DNA of 64,000 nucleotides, from the NCBI RefSeq assembly GCF_008831285.2, contig NC_045138.2:31281934-31345933 (forward strand), written 5' to 3'. A program made the position numbers and the translations under genes. The notes under the pieces are model-generated. The model was not told where the DNA came from. It was given only the letters and a program-made list of their open reading frames with translations, and did no database searches. Origin of the DNA: Nymphaea colorata. Its lineage: Eukaryota; Streptophyta; Magnoliopsida; Nymphaeales; Nymphaeaceae. How positions within the stretch are numbered: the stretch's first letter is position 1; every line of letters begins with the position of its first letter. Positions 12,901-24,122 of the stretch are shown in pieces.

Positions 12901-13310
12901 AAACATCACAATCACCCCATCTCTTGGAAAAGGATTTGGGAGACTAAGGAAACTGAAAAGTGGCGTCAATACATTTGGATAAAAAATGGTTTTCGTAGGG
13001 CGATGTGGACGATTTACATTGGGTGTCAAGGTAGAACCACGATTGATATCAGACTCAAAAAATTAGGAGCGCAGTTAGCATCAAGGTGTGTTTTGTGCCA
13101 CAATCACGAGGACGATGATAGCCACCTATTTTTTGGCTGCCCAGTGTCGAAATTGCTATGGCAATTCATTGCAACTAAATTCAATCAGAAGATTCCTAGA
13201 GATAACACCAATGTCTCATTTGGTGGTTTAAAAGGAAATTTAAAAGGAAACTATGGGCGAGCATATGGAAAACAACTTTCCACATGGCTATCTGGTACCT
13301 GTGGCAGTTG
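9903..13310 (+). pseudogene. LINE ORF2 remnant: endonuclease, reverse transcriptase and zf-RVT domains
   Basis: ORF2 of plant LINEs nicks the target and copies the RNA. The endonuclease region begins with the NIRGLAG signature near 9907. It contains CLGDFNGV (near 10300) and the SDHNP motif (near 10560). The reverse transcriptase has SAPGLDGFP (near 11250), IDFNKAYDR (near 11640), RQGGPLS (near 11815) and the catalytic FYVDD (near 11950). A zinc-binding zf-RVT motif (CVLCHNHEDDDSHLFFGCP) follows at about 13087-13140. One frame runs from about 10510 to 12690 broken only by stop codons at 10953, 11667, 12117, 12228 and 12429. Frameshifts lie near 10510 and 12690, and more damage lies before 10200. 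It cannot make an intact enzyme. Confidence 0.9.
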
Positions 13311-13888
13311 AAGAACAAGGTAAAACATGATAATGAACAAATTGTAGGTGCCTATTATCCTAGATTTTGGGAATCTTGCATAGAACAATATAAAAAAGTG
13401 AACCAGGATAGAGTGGAAATCTGACTATGTCAAGGTATCCCATCGGTAGGCTGGAACTTCAACATTCATATTGCATCTTGGCATGAGAAGGCTTGCACCG
13501 TACTGCAGGACTGCTTAGAAGCTACAATGAAAGATACAGTTTTAATATATGCTCTTGGTCGAAAGAAGGGTGCGTGTTATCTGATAATTGGGTTCTGAAC
13601 AAAAGTTTAGGCAAGATTAATACTAATGAGCAGACGATAATCATACAAGCCAACAACGACGCTTGGAAAGATGATATGGACAAAGTCATAAAAGGAACTA
13701 CATAAAGGGCTAGGCTTCTTGTGCACATACAAAGACATTTTAATAGATTACAACTGTCATATCAACAACCATCAATTGAAGTTTGTTTGGTAATGTAATC
13801 ATCATGACAAGGATTTTAATTTTTGTTGTAAATACCCCATTTTTGTCTAATAAAATGGTAGAGGGCCTATCCCTCGGCAGGCTTTCAC

Positions 13889-13905
13889 CTGAATATGTGA
13901 ATATC
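13889..13905 (+). repeat. Target-site duplication, right copy, of the LINE
   Basis: This is an exact copy of the 17 bases at 8027-8043. It fixes the 3' border of the LINE at 13888. Confidence 0.93.
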
Positions 13906-14267
13906 CAAAAAGTGAATACGGTTTATGAGGATTATCCAATTTGAATAAAATCCATTGACATACCTAGTCTAAAGTTTGATGCATGCAATATTTTCATGAT
14001 CATGGTGTAAAAGGAATTGTACATTCCATATCAGATCATTGAAGAGAGTTCATGCATGTTTTCCATTATCTTAAGATGCTCAGGGATGATGTACAATTCT
14101 TAAAATTCATTGTCTCCCATTTTCAGAACATTCGTGTATCGATTGGCACAATGGACATAGAGTATATGTTCATATTTAACACATTTTCTTAGTATAGGTT
14201 TTTCCATTCTTCCATGTGAAGGCTCCAAACTGTAACTAACATACAATCTCTTGACAAGATGAACATA
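13906..14267. other. Intergenic, nothing recognised
   Basis: AT-rich sequence continuing the pre-insertion locus downstream of the LINE. I see no coding frame, RNA gene or clear repeat. Confidence 0.6.
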
Positions 14268-14830
14268 CACCACCCAAAAAAAAAAAAACTAAGATTCACC
14301 GGCATGCGGAAAGGAAGTTATCCATGAAATTGTATTAGTTATCGATGATATTGTATTTTCACCGACCTCTAGGATGTGTTGCAAGTGAAGATCGAGTTTC
14401 ATCGACTTCCAGAGGTAAACGCCCATGAAAATCAGCCTTCACCGATGTGTGCAGGGAAAAATTCGTTGAAATTCAGTTTTTACCGACGGCAGCCAGGTGA
14501 ACATTGGTAAAAGTTACCTTTTCACCAACATGTACTAACGCTCACGTCAGTGCAAATGTTTTCCGACCAAGCATTGTCGACGTCCGGTCTGTGCGTCAGT
14601 ATAAGGTCTCTTTCAACAATGCGTTGTCCGTGAATGTCGGTAATAATACTTTTACTAACATCCTTCTTGCATCAGTGAAAGTTATCATAATACTTTCGCT
14701 GACGCACGCAGCTACGTGTGCCACTGGACTGTTGGTGATAGGTTTCATTGACAACCAGTGTGCACCTTCCTCTTTTACCGATGTTTTTTGACCGTCGATG
14801 AATCCTCGTTTTTCTGTATTTATATCAGTA
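14268..14830. mobile_element. CACTA-like non-autonomous DNA transposon remnant
   Basis: The left end reads CACCACCC followed by an A-run and AAAACTAAGATTCACCGG. The reverse complement of the right end reads AAAAACGAGGATTCATCG, so the ends are inverted and similar. The left end resembles the CACTACAAGAAA terminus of CACTA (En/Spm) elements. Between them the short motif CACCGAC/GTCGGTG and variants (TCACCGAC, TTTACCGACG, TTACCGATG) recurs many times, like subterminal repeats. There is no transposase. The open frame at 14504-14791 is made of these repeats and is not a gene. The exact right border is uncertain because the last bases are degraded. Confidence 0.5.
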
Positions 14831-15457
14831 GAAACTTAGTGAGCGATCAGAGATACAAACTGGCCCAACATGTGAAAAAATATAGATGGCAACGCTGGTC
14901 ATTGAAGTAGTTGAATCAGCATAATTTTGTATTGGATTTCCCTGACCACGACTTTGAGTTCCCCGGAATGAGAAAGAAAGAAAACCAAGTGTTTTGATTT
15001 TGCAAGCATGATGCAAAAGCAGAATGAACACGCCAATGTAGGTGGCTGATCAGAAATTCCAACCAGCAACTACCTGATGGGAAGGTGCCATTTATTAAGG
15101 AGTTCCTTCCAGTCTTACGCCCACGGCCGACTAATTAATGGCGACTGAATTAAATCTCTACTTCTCATTTTCTTCATCAGCCACCTTGACCAATTAATGC
15201 AGCAGATTCATGCACGTTGGTCATCGATATTAGATCACATAGATATAACTTTGAGCTTGTTTAAAATATATAACTAAGACGTTGATATCTGTGGAACTGA
15301 TTTAGATAGTGTTTCAAGTAAGCTCCTATGTTGGCAAGCTAGAAGAGACCATAACAAAAGGAAGGGAAGGGCCGAAAGAATTGAAACTAGGCAGCTCCAT
15401 GCTTAGAAGCATTAGCAATGGTTTATGACGTAGCGAGGACTTATGGTGTTTTTAATG

Positions 15458-15519
<62 letters not shown>

Positions 15520-16425
15520 TACGTCTCTATCTGGTGGTGCAGCTAAATGTTAGTTTCTGACGGAGGAGCACTAATTGAAGAAATCTTAAATACAAGCCAT
15601 AGTCACAAAAAGTGCATTTTTTTCGAAAAAAATGCAATAAATTAAACTTATTTTTTACTCTTTTCATATTTTTCATTTTTTTAATGTCAAACAGTTTTTT
15701 TCATTTTTTATTTTTTATTTCTTGCAAATCTAATTCTTTTGATGTTTGTGTTATTAGTTTCTCAATTATTTTATTTTTTTTCTATTTATTTTTTTCAAAT
15801 TTTTAAAAATATACTTTACTTTTGCCTTTTTTTCAATATTATATCCAAGAAAAAATCTCGCCGTTTGAAACTTCGAAACGTTATTTATGGCTATGATACA
15901 AACCCACATAGTTAAAGCTGACCATAGAGTAGGTTGGTATTTTACACTTAAAATGCTAAAATCAGTTTTGGGTTAGATTACGGAAAACTTTTTTTTTTTT
16001 GTTAACTACTATTTTCCCTTTCTTAAGGTGGATTTCAGGAATGAAATCTGACTCTGAGTAGCTTAAAGTGGATCTGAAATCCAAATCCAACACTATATTT
16101 GGGATCATTCAAACGATGATGCCTTAATTCATTACAATAGTGAAAGCTAACGATTTACTTATCTCATTCAATTATTAAGCGTCATTACAATGGTGCCCCT
16201 CCTTGTATAAGTCTGCATGCATGGTTCCTCATCATCTGTGATAAGGTTCAGATCCAATGTAACCTTGAAATGGGGTTTGCACCTTGCTAGTCATTGTGTT
16301 GCGCTTGTAAGGAAGTATAGCGGCTTCGCCCCTGAAAAAAATCCTCGCTCTGCCCCTTGCCCCTGTAGTAGTTTCTCCTCCTTCATTCACTCACGATCTT
16401 CTATTTGGTTCGTGTTCATTGCGAC
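14831..16425. other. Intergenic, AT-rich, no gene supported
   Basis: This stretch contains a long (AT)n tract and a T-rich segment at about 15610-15830 that creates a spurious Phe-rich frame. I recognise no protein, RNA gene or transposon end. Confidence 0.6.
15461..15514. repeat. (AT)n microsatellite
   Basis: An uninterrupted AT dinucleotide run of about 54 bp. Confidence 0.95.
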
Positions 16426-16599
16426 CAGGGGCGGAGCCAGGATTTTCTTCAAGGACGGGGTCCAATCTCTAGATATGGGTAGGACCAAATTGAATTCAAA
16501 TCCAAAAAATACATGTGCAATTAAAAAATTATATTTTTTTTCAATGTAATTTTTTTTTTCATTGACCAGGATGGGGCCATGGCCTAGGCACCCCCCCTG
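16426..16599. mobile_element. Small hAT-like MITE, 174 bp
   Basis: The unit begins CAGGGGCGGAGCCAGGATTT and ends CACCCCCCCTG, giving short inverted ends of CAGGGG type. The eight bases before it are ATTGCGAC and those after it CTTGCGAC, a 7/8 match, as expected for an 8-bp hAT target duplication. It has no coding capacity. The opening sequence is a widespread plant hAT terminus. The inverted ends are short, so the class rests mainly on the duplication and the terminal motif. Confidence 0.65.
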
Positions 16600-17538
16600 C
16601 TTGCGACGCTCCCAGGCTTGGCGTTTCCTTCAGTGCACTTGGTTATGTTGCTTTTGGTGGTAGATTTGGAGTACCAGTAATGACATCACGTTCTGTGGGA
16701 TGAATTTTGATTTTTCTCTTTTCTCACATGCTCTTCGATCAGACATTTTAGCTGTGGACAATGCTTTTGGCCACCGCTTTAATTTGCTGTGGCACTATTT
16801 CCTCTTCTTTTGCTACTATGTAGCTTTTAGCATCCATTTTTATTGGATGTTGTCTCGTTTAATATAGTACCAGAAAGACTGAGTCTGCCATCATCTCAGC
16901 CATGTCCACTAATTTCTTTGGCATCATCAGGTTAGGGTGAGCGAGAGGCTAATCTCATCGCTCGAGTAGGCTGAAGTCTCTCCTTCCCCTCATTCCCCTC
17001 CGCTATGCACTATGTTCATATTGGCACCCCTTTTTTGCAGTACAGAAGGTTGACACCATGTAGGCATGGGCATCGGGCTGGCCCAGCCCAATAAACAATC
17101 AGGCTTGAGTTGGGCCATAGCCGGTGACTGCGGCCCGAGTTTGGTCTGATTAAATTAAAAAAATATATTTTTAATATAGAGTAATATCTATATATATAAT
17201 TAATCATAATATATATATATATAATAAAACTAATATTAAAAACAACTTATCGAACTAAATCGGGCCTAGTCGAGCCAAGTACCTATTACTGGTCGGGTAC
17301 TTTGCCCAATGTCCGACCTTAACGAGAGTTTGAAACGATTAGCCGCCTATCAGCCTCCGCCTGGCAGGTGCACCAACCCCCACGATTTCTTTGGCATTTT
17401 GCATTTGTTGGTATTCATCAATGTTTTTCTTCTTCTCTTTTCCTTTCTTGCAATTCCATATCAAATGCATGGGCACATGGCTATCACTAATAAAAATCTG
17501 AATTGCTGTATTATTGTTATAATTATAGTATATATTTA

Positions 17539-17539
<1 letters not shown>

Positions 17540-17590
<51 letters not shown>

Positions 17591-17593
17591 ATA

Positions 17594-17624
<31 letters not shown>
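17540..17624. repeat. (AT)n microsatellite with GT interruptions
   Basis: An AT dinucleotide run of about 85 bp with a few ATGT interruptions. Confidence 0.93.
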
Positions 17625-19085
17625 TGCTTATGTGACGTGATTTGCGTGGCCAATATTTTAAGATTTGATGCATACAAAACTTTCTCCTATCTAAAAATAA
17701 CGAATGTAATTAAGCAAGATATTATATTACTTTAGAGAAATGAGGAATTCCCGCAACTTTAATGGCAACAACGTGTGACATATTATTGTGGTGAAGTTGG
17801 TGAGATGTCCAGTTCATGACATCCCTTTCTTCAACGGCGGAAGCTGGCCGATGTAAACAGAGTTTTTATATTTCTCTTGGGCTAAAACAAATGAACTTTT
17901 CGCAAGCAAAAACACCATGGTGGATGATCATGGATATTCTAGAAATTCTGGTTAAGGTGCAATAGGTATAAAATTTTTAATTTTAAAGGGCATCAGAAAA
18001 ATTGCTTAAAAATATCAATATAAAAATATTTTTTTTTTTGGGGATCCATGTGTGCAATCGCCTACGGCGTAGCTGTCTCCTGTTAACCAGACTTAACATA
18101 TTAGTAAACCATGTAAATCATGCTCATTGCACCCACAATAATATCTAGATATATTATGAACGAAGAGAAAGTCATATAAATGTTGAGATGAGATCTATAT
18201 ATTCAATTAATAAGTGGGTCGAGTTAAGGCCTGGAGATATTCATAAGGAGAGACCCAGCTTTATCCTAGTGTGATCTTGTCTTTACCAGACTTAATGTAT
18301 TTTTTTTTTCAATTAAAGCAATGGTGAAGCCACAAATTTTTAGCTGAGAGATATAACACAAGTTCTCGATTTTAGGTCCTTCAAAAAAATTTAAATTTGA
18401 AGGGCACCAATATGTAACAAACTAAATTATATAGGGGAAATAATATGTATATGAACTAAATATGTGTGTCTATGTGAATAACTGCCGACATGAGCCCACT
18501 CCTAAGGTTTTTTCGTTCGTGGAAAGAGAGAGAAAAAGAAAAAAAGTTGGGGGAAGATAGAGGGACAAGAACCGGCCTCTTTAGCCTCTCTATAATTAGA
18601 TCCACAATCTCATACTCAACATTCCTCAATACCATCAAGATAACACTATTTAAGATTTAAACGGAGAGCGTGACGCCAGCCGATGCAACTGGTTGCGTTA
18701 GAGAAAAAGAGGGTCCCACTTCTAATACACAAAAAGAAGAAAGGGCATTTGCTCAAGTTTACAAACAAATCTTCCATCCAATTTAGTAAAATCGAGATAT
18801 TATTTCAAGCCAGAAGCTCCACACACCCCAACCTTTTTTTTTTTGCCCTCAAGTAATTTTTCTTCGTCAAAACATATGAGGTCTAGGTGCAACGACGGAA
18901 CGATTCGAAAGGAGCTATGCATATCAAAAGACAATGAAACAAACCTTTCATTACGTAGTAAACTTCAGTTCATATAAAATCACTTCATATTCCTCAATGA
19001 TACATAGAACAAAAATGTTTCAAAGCAACAACATTGATGTCTAACAAAACAAAACATCAATGAGACTCAAAATATGACGTGTCGG

Positions 19086-19097
19086 CACTACAAGAAA
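19086..19097 (+). mobile_element. Solitary CACTA-type terminus
   Basis: CACTACAAGAAA matches the canonical terminal sequence of plant CACTA (En/Spm) elements. I did not find the inverted partner TTTCTTGTAGTG downstream in the window, nor a transposase, so this is probably an orphan or strongly decayed end. A 12-bp match could also be chance. Confidence 0.4.
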
Positions 19098-20812
19098 CCA
19101 AAAATCTCCCAACTAAAATATGAGTTGAGCCTTTTATTGTTTACTTTTTTAGGTTTTGATAGACTAGCAGCAGCAATAACTAAGAAAACATTACTAGGAA
19201 TTTTTCCCCCTGTTTGAAGCATATAATTAAGCAGGTCCTTGCGTTGAAATTTCACATAGAATGTGTTTTCCTTGCATTAATATTAAGTTTTCATATAGAA
19301 AGCTATGCGGGTGCCGGAATGGCACATCCCAAAAAATTTAAGGCGAGAGTATTTTATTATTATTATTTTTAATTTATTATATATATAACAGAATAATCAT
19401 ATTATTACAATTTAGTTATTAATGTAAATAACATACTTGAATAATAGAATAATTGTATTGTATAGAAAAATATCAAAACAACATATAATATATAAGTAAT
19501 TTAGTAATATGACATTTTAATTGAGCTCGGGTGTGAGTCGGAGCCTCACCCATGTTCGGTGCACACCCGACTCGATGCGGACTCCGGTGCATCCGGTGAC
19601 TTAGATAAAAAGTGCTTTGCCCACCTGACTACCTGTTGTAAATCTAGAACCTTCAAGTTGAAAGAGGATATAAGACTAAGTTTCAATATTAATGAAAGTT
19701 TTCCCTATTAAAAAAGTAAAAAGTCAATGAATGTCGTCAGGTATTTCATGCATACATGAGCGTGTACCCCAATTTGAATACATATGCATTTGGATGAAAA
19801 GGAAATATACTTTTTGAAGTACGAAATTAGCGGCGGGTTTAACGAATTGTGTAACTTTAGTCGCCTCCTCAACAATAATGTAAGAATTTAAGGGTGTGTT
19901 TGTTAACTGCGGACCTGTCCCAAACCCATTATTTGTTTAAACACTGGGTTTTTATATAGAGTGAACTCAAAACCAGTTTAATGACAACCAACTTGTGATA
20001 TATATATATATATAAGAAAACAGATGCTTAGGTCAGGGATGAAACCAAACCTATTGATTTTTTTGTTTAAAACCCATTTTAAATACAATATAAACATTTA
20101 AAGACTGATTCAAGTTGTTTGAATGAAAAATGTTGATTTTTTTTTTATTATCATGCCATGGGGGCAGTTCATTTTTTATTATAAAACTACCATTAAAGTC
20201 TAACAGAAATCAACTTAGTATATGTTTTGCTTCAACCCATTTTTAAGATCACATCAATAAGGTTAGATTGCAAAAAAAAAAAAATTTAAAAATCAAAATC
20301 AAAATCAAAGGGTGTGGATATATATATATAGAAAGAGAGAGAAAGAGAGTAATTGGTAGTTACCAGCTACTATGTTAGGATAAAAACCCGATCACTCAAA
20401 AATTGATTGTTAAAACACGTTTTTGCATAATCCAAATGTATAGACGTGATCGATGAAAACATATGGGCACGTCCCACTTAACCTCGGCGACTGATTACAC
20501 TCAAATAGTGTATTTTCGGGTGAGTGGGTTTGCCCATTGCCCTGATGGCCGAAACCTCTATCCAACCCCTTATTCGCGTAAGATACAGTCAAATAGTATA
20601 TCAATCTACGGTTTTTTAGGAAAACATTTGTATGACACCTTTTAAAAAGTGAGTTTTGTAAAAACTTGACAAAACCCAATTTTGATGTCATCCAAGTGCG
20701 ACCAAATGGTGTTTTGCAATCAAAACCAGCTTTTGCCAGTAAAACATAATCTTAAGGCTGTCACGTAAACGTCTTTTTAAGAGTCATTTGACAACAGAAA
20801 CATATTGTTATC

Positions 20813-20975
20813 GAGCGGTGGCACATGTGGGTTGGTGTGGGCAGTTGCCCACACCAGCTCCTTAAAATTTCCTTATTTTTAATATTTACTTTGATACATA
20901 TATAAGTGCCCCTAGATATGAGTATTTATAAACAAGTGCCCCTTCAACCAATTTTTCTCGCTCCACCACTGCATA
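20813..20975. mobile_element. hAT-like MITE remnant of the TTGCCCACAC family
   Basis: Left text CGGTGGCACATG and right text CGCTCCACCACTG form weak inverted ends of CAGTGGNGGA type. The internal sequence GCAGTTGCCCACACCAG and the segment AGTGCCCCTTCAACCA recur in related form near 51354-51500 and 54437. No matching 8-bp target duplication was found, so the borders are approximate. Confidence 0.4.
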
Positions 20976-22423
20976 GGAATAAGCATTACCATATTAACAA
21001 CATAACATTAAAAAAAGGAAAAACATTCTTAAATGCCTATTTTCATCGATGAATTAATCGGACTCCATTGACGAGAGTTTGCTCGTAAAAAGAAAAGAAA
21101 CAGACATGCCTCGTCTGTTCTTGGTTTGAAAAACATACAAGCAACTCCAATGTAGGTAGGAAACATGGGCGGGGCGGGGCCGCTGACCACACGGTCCATC
21201 AGTGAAAAACAATTTTCTCATCATATCGGCTGATCGCCAGTTTGATTTTCATAAGTACTACTCCGTTGGGTATTCTGCTTCCCATTCAGTCTCAAAACAT
21301 ACCTAAACTCGAACAGCATGAAGAAAGAGAGAGTGTGTGACTTCGGCCTCTTCATATCATCCTCGCTAAGGCTTGGTGGTCTTTCTCTCAAATTAATTTA
21401 TCTGACATCGAAGCAAATGCTGCAAAGAAAAACAATTAAAAAACTACTTTGCAATTTATGTCAATGAAATTGCATAACATCTCTTTCATTAACAACTGTC
21501 GACCACGGACCACCCCTTGACTCAGTTAAAAACTTCGTTGGGTTGAACGGAATTATTGTAAAACAGTAACCTTCTTGTTGTAAAAGTGAAGAAATACAAT
21601 TTTATATTGGTAAAATATCTCACCGCTAGCAAACAAGCAAAAGCCAGGTCAACCAAAAAATACTAATTAAAATGTTTTTTTATACAATCTAAATCTTAAG
21701 AGTGATTTGATGAATACCATGTATTAAGTTTGTCATTTTTTTTTACTTTAATCATGTTTTTAGAAAAAGTAAAATCCTTTTTAAAAAAATAACTTGAAAC
21801 GAAGTATAAAGTTTTCCTTTGTTTACTTCGAATCCGGACATCTTATAAACGAATATGGTAAGGAGCATGAACAATTCGAATCCGATCAGTTATCCAGAAT
21901 TTGTAATTTCTGTATTAAAAAAAAAAAAAAAGCAAGCCCCGGTTCCAAGCTGTTTAATTGACTCCTGGCTCAAAAAATGAATTTCAAAATACATAAAATT
22001 TATTTTTCCTTTTATTTATACCATTCAACTCCAATAGTGGTTTGTTAGCTCATAGCACGAAATATCATCTCAATCTAAAAAGAAAACCGTTCCGGAAGAA
22101 AAAAAAAAAAAAAAAAAATCTGCCGTTTCCGTCTGGCCCCAAACCTTGTAAATGTCTATACCCACTCCAATATCTTTGAATAAAAATAACATTTTTTTAT
22201 TATGTGGATTTGTTTAATCACGTAAAGTTGCTTGGACTACAGTTTTCTAATATAATTCATGGCCAACACGAACTGGACAGCTTGGGTGGGGTTTGGTATA
22301 GGAAGGAGAAAACATGAGCCATTGAAACATGACCAAGTCTCCAACAATTTTATAAAAATTTTATTGGTCAAATTCCAAACAATGTTGTTGGGTAGCTCAA
22401 AATAAAAAATTAATTTTGAAAAG

Positions 22424-22425
<2 letters not shown>

Positions 22426-22501
<76 letters not shown>
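22426..22501. repeat. (AT)n microsatellite
   Basis: An AT run of about 76 bp. A second shorter one (about 24 bp) lies at 22637-22661. Confidence 0.95.
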
Positions 22502-22507
<6 letters not shown>

Positions 22508-23734
22508 AAATTGAATGATAACTTCATCTTTTCATGTCATCCATCTGATAGACTATTAAAAGAAAACCAATGAGAGAAAGGTAATGGACACCTTCAGTTC
22601 ACAACATTTTTTATTGTTTTTTTTATCATTCATTCACTATATATATATATATATATATATCTACTGATTTGGAATTTGACCGATAATTTTTATGAAATTG
22701 TGGGGAATGAGTATACAAAATCAAAATTGATGGTGAAAAGCACTATGCGTGTATATAGAAATTAATATATATAGGTATTAAAAAATTGTGAAGAAATAAT
22801 CTTGAATGACGTGCGTTTGAAGTATGGGCACTTTTTTAAATTGTTGGTTGCATCATAATAGAATGGGGCACAGCGAAATACAACAAAATTTCGATCCTGA
22901 TCTGACCCATCTGCATTTGGATCCGAATTAAATAAAAGCACTTCATTTGGTCAAATTCGGATGCAGTAGAGGCAGGGATGTCGTTGTCCGGGATTTGAAC
23001 ATGACAACTACGGAGCAACTAATAAATGTCTTCAGAAGAATAACAATCTGTTGGATTTTATTTGATTATTCATCTTGATGACCAGTGGGATTTATCTGAT
23101 TATTCGGACGAATATCTGATTCTGGCGAACGATATTCTGTTAATAAAATATGGTGGTTTTTTTTTTTCCTTTCTACGTAAATTCAGATATGAATCTGGAT
23201 CAAATGCATTACGTAAGTAATGATCAAAATGTTCTGGATTTAAAGCCAAATTTAAGCCCCCATTTGTGAATTTTCAGAAAAAATAAGCTTCTGTTTCTTT
23301 TTTCTCGAAAAATCTGCAGCAAATATTCTGGTTAACACCAATTTTTTGATTTTTTAAAGAAAATCTAATTTGGGTTCCTTGAAGTTGAACTGGTTTATGT
23401 TTTTGGTGACATTTGATTCATCTGTCCATGGATCTTTTGTGACAAAAGAAAAGTTTCTTATTAATGAATGCGAAAAACAGCGGCTTAAGAAAATAAGGGA
23501 AGTTTCCATCCAACCCTTTATTTTTAAAAAATAAAATTGAAAACTCATTTTTAAAAATTAAAAAAATATATTTATTTTCAAATTAAATTTCCAGTCAACC
23601 TTATCTTCATTAAGTTTGCCTGTACAGATGTGATATGATCATCGACCTGTAAAATGAAGACGATGTCAAAGATTTAAGAGAAGATTTGGTAGAGGAACCA
23701 ATTTGGAAATGCATAAACTTATGATAGAAACGGA

Positions 23735-24122
23735 TAGGGATGGGCAACCAAGCTCGTGAATCAGTTCGAACCGAGTTATTCACTTAACGAAACGAGCTCG
23801 AGTTCATGAATTGACTTGTTTAAATAATCGTGTTGAGTTCAAGCTCAACACGTAGCTACCAAGTCGAATTCGAGCTTTAATCAAGTCGATATATTCAAAC
23901 AAATTTACGAGTTTATCCAACCTTAATCGAGTCGAACTCGAGCTCAACACGTAACGATGAATATCAATTCTATTCAAACGAGTTTGTCGAGCATTAATCG
24001 AGTTGAGTTCAACGTGAACACGTAACTGTCGAGTCAAGATCGTGTTGCTTCCATCAAGCTATTCTCAAGCTTGAGCCGAGTTTGATTGAACTCGAGCTGG
24101 ACTCGGCTGGTGTTCACCCTTA
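23735..24122 (-). mobile_element. hAT-like MITE carrying GAGCTCGA-type tandem repeats, 388 bp
   Basis: The unit starts TAGGGATGGGCAACCA and ends TGGTGTTCACCCTTA, an imperfect terminal inverted repeat. The flanking octamers are GAAACGGA and GAAACGGG, a 7/8 target duplication. The interior holds degenerate repeats of about 70 bp containing CGTAACGATGAATATC, GAGTTTGTCGAG and AATCGAGTY, the reverse complement of the array at 52798-53100. The open frames on the minus strand (23804-24037, 24034-24252) are repeat translation, not genes. Confidence 0.7.

Larger units (their letters stand above)
8044..13888 (+). mobile_element. L1-type LINE (non-LTR retrotransposon), complete ends, inactive
   Basis: The element of about 5.8 kb lies between exact 17-bp direct repeats. 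It has the plant L1 order: a GA-rich, then GC-rich 5' leader, ORF1 with a nucleic-acid-binding domain and CCHC zinc knuckle, and ORF2 with an endonuclease, reverse transcriptase and C-terminal zinc-binding domain. The ends suggest an essentially full-length insertion. Both ORFs carry stops and frameshifts, so it is not autonomous. The 3' end has AATAAAATGG followed by a short GC-richer stretch and no poly(A) before the right duplication, which is odd for an L1-type element. It lies in intergenic DNA in the opposite orientation to FatB. Confidence 0.93.
16600..23734. other. Gene-poor intergenic region with repeats
   Basis: About 7 kb with no supported gene. It holds several (AT)n tracts, a lone CACTA-type terminus at 19086, and a GC-richer stretch near 17060-17340 resembling a degraded TAGGCATGGGCAT-type hAT element. 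At 20813-20975 lies a member of the family carrying the sequence TTGCCCACAC, and near 20660-20760 a fragment resembling the Tourist-like element at 36969. The open frames at 17339-17677 and 22237-22527 are translated microsatellite. Confidence 0.6.

Noticed and set aside
14504-14791. 95-residue frame inside the CACTA-like remnant
   Set aside because: It is formed by subterminal repeat motifs and has no transposase or other domain features.
22237-22527. Frames with long Tyr-Ile repeats (also at 17339-17677, 36511-36840 and 27775-28044)
   Set aside because: Direct translation of (AT)n or (AC)n microsatellites.
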